This document shows positions 16,193 to 24,811 of a stretch of 64,000 nucleotides of DNA, in pieces. Below the pieces are notes generated by a model. That model saw only the letters and a list, made by a program, of their open reading frames with translations. It was not told the origin of the DNA and did not search any database. Origin of the DNA: JAAEUB01 sp964550345 (GTDB lineage Bacteria > Pseudomonadota > Alphaproteobacteria > Rhodobacterales > Rhodobacteraceae); assembly GCA_964550345.1 (NCBI GenBank), contig CAZJYZ010000009.1, positions 1 through 64,000 on the forward strand, written 5' to 3'. Positions within the stretch are counted from its first letter, which is position 1. Every line of letters starts with the position of its first letter. The position numbers and the translations under genes were made by a program.

Positions 16193-18604
16193 ATGGCCGC
16201 TCATGCAGCAAAGCACCTGATTATCGGTGGCGGAATTATTGGCTGCTCAATCGCTTACCATCTGGCGAAACGTGGCGAAAAAGATGTTGTTTTGCTGGAA
16301 AGGGCGGCCCTGACGGAAGGCGCCACGTGGCACGCGGCGGGGTTGGTCGGGCAACTCAGATCATCGCGCAACACAACACGGATGTTGCAGCGATCAGTCG
16401 AAATGTACGAGGGGCTGGAGGCTGAAACCGGCCTGGCCTGCGACTGGAAGCAAACTGGCTCATTGCGTCTGGCAGCGTCACATGACCGTCTACTGGAGGC
16501 CAAACGGCTGACCACCATGGCGCGTTCCTTTGGGTTGGAAATGCAAGTGATCACCCCAGCCGAAGCACAGGCGCTGTTCCCTTATATTTCAACCGAGGAC
16601 CTGCACGGTGCAGCCTTTATTCCGTCTGATGGTCATGTAGACCCCGGCGGATTGTGCATGTCCATCGCCGCCGGTGCGCGCCTGCACGGCGCCGACCTGC
16701 GGCAAGGGGTGGAGGTGCTGGATTTTCACGTCTCTGACGGGCGTATCACCGGCGTGGAAACCACCGAAGGTCTGTGGCAGGGCGAAAGCGTCACCCTTGC
16801 CAGTGGCATGTGGAGCCGTGAGTTGGCTGCAAAGCTAGGACTGGTGGTCCCCGCCTGCGCCGTGGAACATCAATACATCGTCACCGAACCAATCCCGGAT
16901 TTCCCCGACGGGCTCCCCACACTGCGTGACCCGGACAGGCTGGTCTATTACAAACCCGATGCGGGTGGGCGGTTGGTTATTGGTGGTTATGAAGATGACA
17001 CTGTGCCATTTGGCGAAAGTGGCATTCCCGGTCGATTTGTACGCCAGTTACTACCCGACAATCTGGAACGCTTTGCCCCCTTGGCCGAGATGGCCGCCAT
17101 TACCACACCTGTGGTCAATGAGGTTGGCATCAGGCAGGTGATCAACGGTCCGATCCCCTATTCCGCCGATGGGGATTTTGTCATGGGACCTGTGCCGGGT
17201 TTTGACAATCTGATGCTGGCGACCGGGTTCCTCTATGGGATTGCCGCGGGCGGCGGCGCCGGTGAAATGATCGCCGAATGGCTGATCGAAGGCCGCCCCA
17301 GCCTTGACCTGTGGCCGCTGGATAATCGCCGGTTCGGTCCTCATCACGGCAGCCGCGCTTTCATGTATCCCCGCGCAGTGGAACATTACGCCCACCATTA
17401 CAAAATGCGCTATCCTGGTGCCGAAGCGGAAACCGCGCGCGAATTACGCCTTTCCCCCCTTTATGAACGTCTGAAAGACAAAGGTGCTGTCTATGGCTCA
17501 AAAAATGGCTGGGAGCGACCTTTGTGGTTTGCCCCTGAAGGGGTCGATCCTGTTGATCAACTTGATTTCCTGAACCCCGGCTGGAAAACTTATGTGGCTG
17601 AAGAACACAAAGCGGTACGCGAGAGCGTGGCTTTGTGTGATCAATCGAGTTTTGCCAAATTTGAGCTGGTTGGCCCCGGTGCTCTGGCTGCCATTCAGAA
17701 CCTTGCCGTATCGAATATGGACAAGCCCGTTGGCGCTGTGATCTACACCCAGCTTTGCAATGATACCGGTGGGATCGAGGCCGATGTGACCATCACCCGG
17801 CTGGGGAAAAACCATTTTTACATCGTCACCGGTGCCGGATTTGGCGTGCATGACAGCGATTGGATCCGCAAGCATTTGCCGGATGATGCCGTGCTCAGCG
17901 AAGTAATCTCGGCGCGCGCAGTCATCAATATTATGGGGCCAAAGGCACGCGGCGTACTGGACGCCGCCTCGGAAAGCGACATTTCAAACGCCGCTTTCCC
18001 ATTCGCCACCATGCGCGATATTTTCATCGGCGCCGCCCCGGTGCGCGCCATCCGCATTGGCTATGTCGGTGAGCTGGGGTGGGAGCTGCACGTACCCACG
18101 GAATTTGCCGCCCATGTCTATGATCTGCTCTGCCACCATGGTGCGGAACACGGCATCCGCGACATCGGCTACCGTGCCATAGAAAGCTTGCGTCTAGAAA
18201 AGGGTTATCTTTACTGGAGCGCCGACATCACACCCGATTATACGCCCATTGAGGCGGGCCTGTCAGCGCGCGTCCACCTGAAATCCAAGGGTTATTTTTT
18301 GGGCCGCGACGTGCTGGAAGCTCAGAAAACCAATGGCGTTTCGCGCAAACTTTGCTGCTTTACCTCGGACAAATCCCTGCCGCTTTATGGCGGCGAGACC
18401 ATTCTGTCAGGTAGCAAGGTCGTTTCTCTGGCAACCAGCGCTGGCTTTGGCTTCACCACCGAAAAAACCATCCTTTACGGATACCTCGAAAAGGACCAGT
18501 GGGAACGGGAAGAATTTGAACTGGAAGCCTTTGGTGAAAGGTACAGGATTCACCGTGTCGAGGCGCCGCTGTATGACCCGCAAAACGCACGTTTAAAAGC
18601 ATAG
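16193..18604 (+). CDS. Second dimethylglycine/sarcosine dehydrogenase-like demethylase
   Basis: An 803-residue paralogue of the protein at 7080-9521 with the same order: FAD motif HLIIGGGIIGCSIAYHLAK (8-26), WHAAGLVGQLRSS with the putative flavin-linking H47, FAO_M, then GCV_T folate domain. The two proteins share many long motifs (for example AVRE, DQSSFAKF, GYVGELGWELH) but are clearly diverged, so two related N-methyl substrates or two successive demethylations are plausible. It begins 3 bp after the phosphatase gene. Confidence 0.9.
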   Translation: MAAHAAKHLIIGGGIIGCSIAYHLAKRGEKDVVLLERAALTEGATWHAAGLVGQLRSSRNTTRMLQRSVEMYEGLEAETGLACDWKQTGSLRLAASHDRLLEAKRLTTMARSFGLEMQVITPAEAQALFPYISTEDLHGAAFIPSDGHVDPGGLCMSIAAGARLHGADLRQGVEVLDFHVSDGRITGVETTEGLWQGESVTLASGMWSRELAAKLGLVVPACAVEHQYIVTEPIPDFPDGLPTLRDPDRLVYYKPDAGGRLVIGGYEDDTVPFGESGIPGRFVRQLLPDNLERFAPLAEMAAITTPVVNEVGIRQVINGPIPYSADGDFVMGPVPGFDNLMLATGFLYGIAAGGGAGEMIAEWLIEGRPSLDLWPLDNRRFGPHHGSRAFMYPRAVEHYAHHYKMRYPGAEAETARELRLSPLYERLKDKGAVYGSKNGWERPLWFAPEGVDPVDQLDFLNPGWKTYVAEEHKAVRESVALCDQSSFAKFELVGPGALAAIQNLAVSNMDKPVGAVIYTQLCNDTGGIEADVTITRLGKNHFYIVTGAGFGVHDSDWIRKHLPDDAVLSEVISARAVINIMGPKARGVLDAASESDISNAAFPFATMRDIFIGAAPVRAIRIGYVGELGWELHVPTEFAAHVYDLLCHHGAEHGIRDIGYRAIESLRLEKGYLYWSADITPDYTPIEAGLSARVHLKSKGYFLGRDVLEAQKTNGVSRKLCCFTSDKSLPLYGGETILSGSKVVSLATSAGFGFTTEKTILYGYLEKDQWEREEFELEAFGERYRIHRVEAPLYDPQNARLKA

Positions 18605-18614
18605 GAGAAGGACA

Positions 18615-19535
18615 ATTCCGGAAAATCAAAAAGTCGTTCACGCCGCCATTCTGAACCTCCCGCAATTTGCCGGGTCCAGTCCGGATGACTATAAAACCAC
18701 ACGGTTGGGCGGGCTGACAAATCTGGTTTACCGCGTTGAAACTGCTGGTGAAACTGTGGTTGTGCGCATCCCCGGCGCAGGAACCGAGGAATATATTGAC
18801 CGTGCCGTGGAGCTGCATAACGCACATGTGGCTGCAAGAGCCGGAGTTTCTGCCGAAGTGCTGTGGGCGGACGCAAAATCCGGCGTGATGATCGCGCAAA
18901 GCCTGGACCCGATCACAACTATGACGCCTGACTTGTTCACCTCGATAGAGGGCGCCCCCGCACGCGCGGGCATCGCCTTTGCCAAACTCCACAATTGCGG
19001 CGAAGCGTTCGAGTTTCGGTTTGAACTCTTCGCCATGATCGATGAATATTTGGGGATACTTTCCGGCAAGGAAACAAACCTGCCTGATGGGTATCATGAC
19101 ATTGTTAAAGCAGCCGAACCGGTGAAAAAGGCACTGGCAGACAATCCGACACCACTGGCCCCCTGCCACAATGACCCGCTTTGCGAAAACTTTCTGGATG
19201 ATGGCAGCCGGATGTGGATTGTCGACTGGGAATATAGCGGCATGAATGACCCGCTATGGGACCTTGGCGACCTGTCGGTCGAGGGCGGGTTTTCTGATGA
19301 ACATGACATGGAAATGCTGCGTGCTTATTTCGGCCGCGATCCGTCCGGGGCCGAGCTTGGGCGCATGGTGATTTACAAGGCGATGTGCGACTTGCTGTGG
19401 ACCCTTTGGGGTCTGATCCAACATGCCGATGGCAACCCGGCCGAGGATTTCTGGGCCTATTCTGTCGAGCGGTTTGAACGCTGCAAAGCGCTGATGCAAA
19501 GCCCGCAATTTGAAAGCCACCTGAAGGCGATCTGA
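18615..19535 (+). CDS. Second choline/ethanolamine kinase-like phosphotransferase, apparent ATT start
   Basis: The open frame gives 306 residues from ATT at 18615, placed 3-4 bp after an ideal AGGAGAAGG (18603-18611). No ATG, GTG or TTG lies between that site and TTG 18705, which would cut off the segment before the glycine-rich GGLTNLVYR. With the ATT start, the distance from the N-terminus to GGLTN (31 residues) matches the paralogue at 9529-10410 (about 25). The APH catalytic loop is PCHNDPLCENFLDD and the metal site is IVDWEYSGMND. The role should parallel the first kinase. A sequencing error at ATG is an alternative to a true ATT start. Confidence 0.78.
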   Translation: MPENQKVVHAAILNLPQFAGSSPDDYKTTRLGGLTNLVYRVETAGETVVVRIPGAGTEEYIDRAVELHNAHVAARAGVSAEVLWADAKSGVMIAQSLDPITTMTPDLFTSIEGAPARAGIAFAKLHNCGEAFEFRFELFAMIDEYLGILSGKETNLPDGYHDIVKAAEPVKKALADNPTPLAPCHNDPLCENFLDDGSRMWIVDWEYSGMNDPLWDLGDLSVEGGFSDEHDMEMLRAYFGRDPSGAELGRMVIYKAMCDLLWTLWGLIQHADGNPAEDFWAYSVERFERCKALMQSPQFESHLKAI

Positions 19536-19580
19536 ACGTGCAAAGGGAGACATTGACGCCGCCGCCCCAGCACCGTGGCT

Positions 19581-20957
19581 CTACAACCCTGCGACGTAGC
19601 CCATTGCATCATCCAGCGTCCGTTCCATGGCGTCGAACATGTCGTTCACCTGCGCTTCGTTGATGATCAGCGGCGGGCAGAACGCGATGCTGTCATTCAG
19701 CAATGGGCGTACGATCAGACCGTGTTCGGTGGCGCGCTCGGCCACCCAAGCGCCGACCTTGTGGGCAGGGTCAAAGTTTTGGCGCGCGTCTTTGTCTGCC
19801 ACCAGTTCCAACGCGCCGATCAAACCCAGCCCACGTGCTTCTCCCACCAATGGGTGATCCGCAAAAGCCTTCAGGCGTTTTTGGAAGGGCACAGCCACGT
19901 CCTTTACATGCGCGCCGATCTGACGTTCCTGATAAATCCGCTGGGTTTCCAGCGCCACCGCCGCCGGAACCGGGTGGCCGGAATATGTAAAGCCGGTACC
20001 GAAAAGGCCGTATTTGCGGCTGCCTTCGACCAGAACGTCATAGATTTTCTCGTTCATCATCACCGCGCCAATGGGCTGGTAGGCCGCTGAAAGCTGTTTG
20101 GCCATGGTGATCAGATCAGGTTTCAGCCCGTAAGTCTCAGTTGCGAACATATTGCCGGTACGAAAAAAGCCCGAGATAACCTCATCAACGATAAAGAGGA
20201 TGTCATATTCGTCCAGAATGGATTGGATTTTCTCGAAGTATCCCTTGGGCGGCTCAATGACGCCGCCAGCACCAAGGAACGGTTCAGCGATAAAGGCGGC
20301 AATGGTTTCGGGGCCTTCGCGCTGGATTAAATCCTCAAGATTTGCGGCCAGACGGCTTGCGTAAGCCTCTTCACTCTCGCCATCTTCGCCAAAGTGATAA
20401 TAGTGCGGGCTGTCCGTGTGCATGATGTTATTAATCGGCACGTCAAAGGCGTTTTGCGCATATTGCAGCCCGGTCAGGCTGGCCGCGGCAACGGTGATAC
20501 CGTGATATGCGCCACGCCTTGCGATGATCTTTTTCTTTTCAGGGCGTCCAAGGATGTTGTTGTAATACCAGACCAGTTTGACCTGGGTGTCATTCGCCTC
20601 GGACCCGGAATTGGTGAAGAACACCTTGGACATGGGCACCGGTGCATGCTCCACCAGAAAATCCGCCAGTTCAATCGCAGGCTCCACAGCTTTATGGGCG
20701 AAGTTATGATAGAACGGCAGGGTTTCCATCTGCTTTGTGGCAGCTTCGACCAGCCGTTTTTCGCTGAACCCAAGCGAGGCACACCACAGCCCGGAAAGTC
20801 CCTCGATATACTTCTTACCGTCATCGTCAAAAACGTAAATTCCTTCGCCGCGCTGAAAAATGTGCGGGCCGCGATCTGCATGCGCCGCGAGGTTGGTGTA
20901 AGGGTGTAGATGCGAGGCAATATCGCGGGCATGCGGGGAGTTGGGAGAGTGGTTCAT
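19581..20957 (-). CDS. Class III PLP-dependent aminotransferase
   Basis: A 458-residue protein from the ATG complementary to 20955-20957. Fold type I features are present: the phosphate-binding FTNSGSEANDTQVK, the aspartate strand FIVDEVISGFFRTG and the Schiff-base lysine in ITMAKQLSAAYQP. It belongs to the omega-amino acid/putrescine/taurine:pyruvate aminotransferase group. It is last in the Liv-type operon, 63 bp after a thioesterase gene, and convergent with the second kinase at 45 bp. A related class III branch includes phosphoethanolamine phospho-lyases, which would fit the kinase next door, but I see no sequence evidence that decides this. Confidence 0.88.
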   Translation of the reverse strand: MNHSPNSPHARDIASHLHPYTNLAAHADRGPHIFQRGEGIYVFDDDGKKYIEGLSGLWCASLGFSEKRLVEAATKQMETLPFYHNFAHKAVEPAIELADFLVEHAPVPMSKVFFTNSGSEANDTQVKLVWYYNNILGRPEKKKIIARRGAYHGITVAAASLTGLQYAQNAFDVPINNIMHTDSPHYYHFGEDGESEEAYASRLAANLEDLIQREGPETIAAFIAEPFLGAGGVIEPPKGYFEKIQSILDEYDILFIVDEVISGFFRTGNMFATETYGLKPDLITMAKQLSAAYQPIGAVMMNEKIYDVLVEGSRKYGLFGTGFTYSGHPVPAAVALETQRIYQERQIGAHVKDVAVPFQKRLKAFADHPLVGEARGLGLIGALELVADKDARQNFDPAHKVGAWVAERATEHGLIVRPLLNDSIAFCPPLIINEAQVNDMFDAMERTLDDAMGYVAGL

Positions 20958-21020
20958 GTGATTCTCGCTATATAGAGGGCAAGCCATTGGTGCTCGCCAA
21001 AAGTCACTCCGTCAAGCGGT

Positions 21021-21422
21021 TCAAACTGCTAATTGCGCTAACATCTTTGCACGAACTTCATCCGGCCAGGGCATTGGGCGTTGGTCAAGGCCGATGCGCA
21101 CCAGAGCTGAGCGCGCGGTGAAGCGCACCTCCGCGCCGCTCGACGCTTCATAAGTCAGGCCAAGCGATGTGCGCCCGACCTTGGAGCAGGCCAGGGTTAT
21201 TTCCAGAAGTTCGCCAAGGCGACCGGGGCTCTTGAACTGGGTTGATATATCAACCGTCGGCACCGCACCGTCTTTGTGCAATTCGACAAACGAAAACCCT
21301 AAAGCCTCATCAAAAAACGCTTCGTTACAATCATTTATCATCTCAAAATAGCGAGGAAAGAAGACGATACCGGCCATATCGCAATGCTTGAATTGGATTT
21401 TTTGCCGAAAGACAAAAGCCAA
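21021..21422 (-). CDS. 4-hydroxybenzoyl-CoA thioesterase-like (YbgC-type hotdog) protein
   Basis: A 133-residue protein assigned to start at TTG (complement of 21420-21422), directly after the LivF stop and 8 bp from a GGGGG sequence; a start at 21515 would overlap livF by 92 bp. The hotdog-fold active-site segment is HCDMAGIVFFPRYFEM, with the catalytic aspartate in C-D. It should hydrolyse an acyl-CoA or acyl-ACP thioester in the cytoplasm. Its presence inside a Liv transporter operon, followed by an aminotransferase, hints at a CoA-linked breakdown of the imported compound. Confidence 0.82.
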   Translation of the reverse strand: MAFVFRQKIQFKHCDMAGIVFFPRYFEMINDCNEAFFDEALGFSFVELHKDGAVPTVDISTQFKSPGRLGELLEITLACSKVGRTSLGLTYEASSGAEVRFTARSALVRIGLDQRPMPWPDEVRAKMLAQLAV

Positions 21423-21423
21423 A

Positions 21424-22113
21424 TCAGACCCCCAGGTAGCGGTCGGTGACGTCTGGGGTGAGTTCTGAAAATGCACCATTCCAGACCGAGCGACCTTTTT
21501 CCAAAATGACCGCACTGTCAGCTATGGTAGAAAGCTCCTTGATGGATTTGTCCACAACGATAATGGCCAGCCCGGTTTCCGCCTTGAGTTTTGCGATTGC
21601 CGCCCAGATTTCCTGACGGACCACCGGGGCCAGACCTTCGGTCGCTTCATCAAGGATCAAAAGCCGTGGGTTGGTCATCAGGGCGCGGCCAATCGCCAGC
21701 ATTTGTTGTTCGCCCCCTGACAGGGAGGCCGCCATCTGCTCGCGCCGCTCTGCCAGACGGGGGAACAGCCCCGTCACTGATGCGAAATCCCACGCGCCCG
21801 GACGCGCCGCGGCTATCAGGTTTTCATAGACATTCAGGTTTGGAAAACAACGCCGCCCTTCAGGCACCAGCCCAATCCCGGCACGCGCGGCCTTGTATGA
21901 GGGCATCGGCCCCAGATCATGGCTGTCAAACACAACCGTGCCGCCGCGATGCTTAAGCAAGCGACAGATCACTTTGACGGTCGTGGATTTACCCATGCCA
22001 TTGCGCCCCATCAGGGCCAGAACTTCGCCCTCGGCAAGGGTCAGATGTACGTCACTCAGCGCCTGTGACGGCCCATAAAACGCCGCAACATTGGCCAGTT
22101 TCAGAAGGCTCAT
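21424..22113 (-). CDS. livF: LivF-type ABC transporter ATP-binding protein
   Basis: A 229-residue ATPase, the usual LivF length. Walker A is GRNGMGKSTTVK, the signature SLSGGEQQMLAIGRAL, Walker B LLILDEATEGL. The insertion GIGLVPEGRRCFPNLNV after the Q-loop is the hallmark of LivF. It works with LivG, LivH and LivM in importing a branched-chain or other hydrophobic amino acid, amide or urea-like ligand. It overlaps livG by 4 bp (ATGA). Confidence 0.92.
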   Translation of the reverse strand: MSLLKLANVAAFYGPSQALSDVHLTLAEGEVLALMGRNGMGKSTTVKVICRLLKHRGGTVVFDSHDLGPMPSYKAARAGIGLVPEGRRCFPNLNVYENLIAAARPGAWDFASVTGLFPRLAERREQMAASLSGGEQQMLAIGRALMTNPRLLILDEATEGLAPVVRQEIWAAIAKLKAETGLAIIVVDKSIKELSTIADSAVILEKGRSVWNGAFSELTPDVTDRYLGV

Positions 22114-22865
22114 GCCTCGTCCTCCTGCCCCAGATAAGCGCTTTGCACTTCAGGATTGGTGCGGATTTCATCCGCCGTACCCGTGGCAATGACCGCACCG
22201 TAGACCAATACGCTGATCCGGTCAGCAAGGGCAAAAACCGCGTCCATGTCATGTTCCACCAGCAAAATCGGCGCCTGATGGCGCAGCCCGTCAAGAAAGC
22301 CCATCAGCCGTTTGGTGCCCGAGGCGCCCAGCCCCGCCATCGGTTCGTCCATCAAAAAGACCTTGGGCTGCAGTGTAAGGGCCACCGCCACCTCGACCTG
22401 ACGCCTCTGCCCGTGGGAAAGGTCAGCGGTGCGCATGGAGGCCAGATCCTGCAGGCCAACCTGTTCAAGGGCGGCCATGCCTGCGTCCACAAGTTCCTTG
22501 TCTTTCATCACATTGCGGAAAAAGCGGTAAATATTGCCGCGTTGACCAAGACTGCCCAGCACCACGTTTTGCAGCACCGTGTATTCCATCGCCAGTGAGG
22601 AAATCTGAAAGGTACGCCCCAGCCCCAGCCGTGCGCGCATCACCGTGCCCAGACTGGTGACATCATTGCCATCGAACCAGACCGTTCCGCTGTCAGGTGC
22701 CTGATTGCCGGCAATCTGTCGGATCAGCGTCGATTTACCCGCGCCATTCGGGCCGATCAGGGCGTGAATTTCACCGGGCTTCAAATCCAGCGTCACATTG
22801 TTCGAGGCGATCAGCGCGCCATAGGATTTGGTGATCCCGCGTATGTCCAGGATGGGCTTAGTCAT
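22110..22865 (-). CDS. livG: LivG-type ABC transporter ATP-binding protein
   Basis: A 251-residue ATPase from the ATG complementary to 22863-22865; a TTG six bases earlier is a weaker start. Walker A is GPNGAGKSTLIR, the signature LSHGQRRQVEVAVAL and Walker B VFLMDEPMAGL. The LARLGLGRTFQI-like Q-loop segment is LivG-typical. The start overlaps livM by 8 bp, so the genes are translationally coupled. Confidence 0.92.
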   Translation of the reverse strand: MTKPILDIRGITKSYGALIASNNVTLDLKPGEIHALIGPNGAGKSTLIRQIAGNQAPDSGTVWFDGNDVTSLGTVMRARLGLGRTFQISSLAMEYTVLQNVVLGSLGQRGNIYRFFRNVMKDKELVDAGMAALEQVGLQDLASMRTADLSHGQRRQVEVAVALTLQPKVFLMDEPMAGLGASGTKRLMGFLDGLRHQAPILLVEHDMDAVFALADRISVLVYGAVIATGTADEIRTNPEVQSAYLGQEDEA

Positions 22866-23841
22866 GGGCAACTTCCCGACCTGCCAGCAGTCCGATCAGC
22901 CCACCGCGCGCAAAAAGAACCACAACCAGCAACAGCCCGCCAAGATAGATGTGCCAATACTCACTCAACCCACCAAGGAAGTGTTCCAACATAATAAACA
23001 AGGCAGCCCCGGCAACCGGGCCAAACAAACGTGCAACCCCGCCCAGAATGACGAAAACCATGATCTCACCCGAGGTATGCCAGGAAAACATGGTGGGGCT
23101 GACGAAACGGTTGAGATCGGCAAACAACGCACCGGCAAGACCGGTAATCGCGCCGGAAATGATAAATGCGACCAGACGCAGGCGATAAGGCTCAATGCCG
23201 ACAGCCTGCACCCGTTTTTCGTTATGCCGGGCCGCTGACAGGGCCAGACCGAACGAGGATTGCGCCAGCCGAGACATCAGGAACAAGACGACGGCAAGAA
23301 TGCCAAAGCACAGCAGGAAAAACTGCAGCGGCACCAGCGTGTTAAGCCCCGGGAAATTATTGCGCACATAGATTGAAAGCCCGTCTTCACCACCGTAAGC
23401 GGGCCACGAGATGGTGAAGTAGTAAAACATCTGCGCGAAGGCCAGCGTGATCATGATGAAATAGACGCCCGAAGTGCGCAGGGACAGCGCCCCAATCAAT
23501 AGGGCCGCAAGGGCAGAGGCTATGATGGCCACGAGCCAGATCACTGGCATTGATTTGGTGCCTTCCAGCACAAAGGGCCATTCCATCAGCGGTGTATAGC
23601 TTTGCGCGTGACTGGCAAGAATGCCCATCGCATAACCGCCAATGCCGAAAAACACCGCATGGCCAAAGCTGACAAGTCCCCCGAAACCTAAGGCGAGGTT
23701 AAGCCCCACACCTGCCAGCGCAAATATGGCTACGCGGGTGGCAAGGGTGATGGTAAAGGGCTCGTCCGCCCAATATGCCCAAAGCGGCACGCCCAGAAGG
23801 GCGGCGAAAACGATTGCATTGATCAGACCTTCACGCCGCAT
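22858..23841 (-). CDS. livM: LivM-type ABC transporter permease
   Basis: A 327-residue membrane protein with about nine hydrophobic helices. The family segments GVGLNLALGFGGLVSFGHAVFFGIGGYAMG and the late EAA-like loop around LSAARHNEKRVQAVGI are present. It pairs with LivH to form the channel. It is 1 bp downstream of livH. Confidence 0.92.
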   Translation of the reverse strand: MRREGLINAIVFAALLGVPLWAYWADEPFTITLATRVAIFALAGVGLNLALGFGGLVSFGHAVFFGIGGYAMGILASHAQSYTPLMEWPFVLEGTKSMPVIWLVAIIASALAALLIGALSLRTSGVYFIMITLAFAQMFYYFTISWPAYGGEDGLSIYVRNNFPGLNTLVPLQFFLLCFGILAVVLFLMSRLAQSSFGLALSAARHNEKRVQAVGIEPYRLRLVAFIISGAITGLAGALFADLNRFVSPTMFSWHTSGEIMVFVILGGVARLFGPVAGAALFIMLEHFLGGLSEYWHIYLGGLLLVVVLFARGGLIGLLAGREVAHD

Positions 23842-23842
23842 C

Positions 23843-24760
23843 TTATGTGTCCCCGTAAAGGCCGGTGGGCTTGAACAACAACACCCCCGCCATCAGAATA
23901 TATATCGACATGGAGGCCAGTGATGATCCGACTGAAGTAGCCGCCGAGGCATCCATGAAGGTGCCAAAAAAGGTCGGCAATAAGGTACGCCCCAGCGTAT
24001 CGGTCAACCCCACCAGAATGGCCCCGACCAAAGCGCCTTTTATCGACCCAATACCGCCAATGACGATGACGACAAAGGCAAGGATCAAAACAGGCTCTCC
24101 CATCCCTACCTGCACCGATTGAATGGCGCCGATCAGGGCGCCTGCAAACCCGGCAAGGGCAGCGCCCAGCGCGAAAACGATGGTATAAAGCCGTGAGATA
24201 TTGACGCCAAGCGCGCCGATCATTTCGCGGTCACTTTCGCCTGCACGGATCTGAATGCCGATGCGGGTTTTGGCGATCAGGGCGAAGAGGCCCACCGCCA
24301 CGACCAGCCCTATCAGGATGATCGTCAACCGATAGAGCGGGTATTCAATGCCTCCGGGCAATGTGACCGGGCCGGACAAATAAGACGGCACATCCAAAAA
24401 CAGCGGGAACGAGCCAAAGACCCAACGCGTGCCTTCCGAAAACACCAGTATCAGCGCAAAGGTCGCCAGCACCTGATCAAGGTGGTCGCGGTTATAAAGG
24501 CGGCGAATGATCGTTAGCTCAACCAATGATCCGGCGATTGCAGCTGCCGCAAGGCTGGCAATCAAGGCCAGCAGGAATGAACCTGTAGCCCCGGCCACTG
24601 CAGCCGCCGCGAAGGCGCCGATCATATAAAGCGAGCCATGCGCCAGATTGATCAGCCCCATGACGCCAAAGATCAGCGTCAGGCCAGCTGCCATCAAAAA
24701 CAGCATCACACCCGATTGCAACCCGTTCAGGACCTGTTCGATGAAAAGTATGAGGGACAT
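23843..24760 (-). CDS. livH: LivH-type ABC transporter permease
   Basis: A 305-residue membrane protein. The N-terminal segments QVLNGLQSGVMLFLMAAGLT and GLINLAHGSLYMIGA, then IRAGESDREMIGALGVNI (EAA-like loop contacting the ATPase), are LivH-typical. It follows the binding-protein gene across a 51-bp gap with a strong hairpin. Confidence 0.92.
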   Translation of the reverse strand: MSLILFIEQVLNGLQSGVMLFLMAAGLTLIFGVMGLINLAHGSLYMIGAFAAAAVAGATGSFLLALIASLAAAAIAGSLVELTIIRRLYNRDHLDQVLATFALILVFSEGTRWVFGSFPLFLDVPSYLSGPVTLPGGIEYPLYRLTIILIGLVVAVGLFALIAKTRIGIQIRAGESDREMIGALGVNISRLYTIVFALGAALAGFAGALIGAIQSVQVGMGEPVLILAFVVIVIGGIGSIKGALVGAILVGLTDTLGRTLLPTFFGTFMDASAATSVGSSLASMSIYILMAGVLLFKPTGLYGDT

Positions 24761-24775
24761 TTACTGTGTTCCAGA

Positions 24776-24805
24776 TTGCCGGGCTGCTATGACACAGCCC
24801 GGCAA
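24776..24805. other. Strong intercistronic hairpin between the binding protein gene and livH
   Basis: An 11-bp perfect stem, TTGCCGGGCTG (24776-24786) with CAGCCCGGCAA (24795-24805), with an 8-nt loop. No T run follows on the coding strand. It most likely protects the upstream mRNA end or partly terminates, so the binding protein is made in excess. Confidence 0.75.
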
Positions 24806-24811
24806 GTTATC

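Noticed and set aside
18705..19535. Start of the second kinase at TTG 18705
   Set aside because: It would begin at the glycine-rich loop itself, has no ribosome-binding site and loses about 30 residues that its paralogue has.
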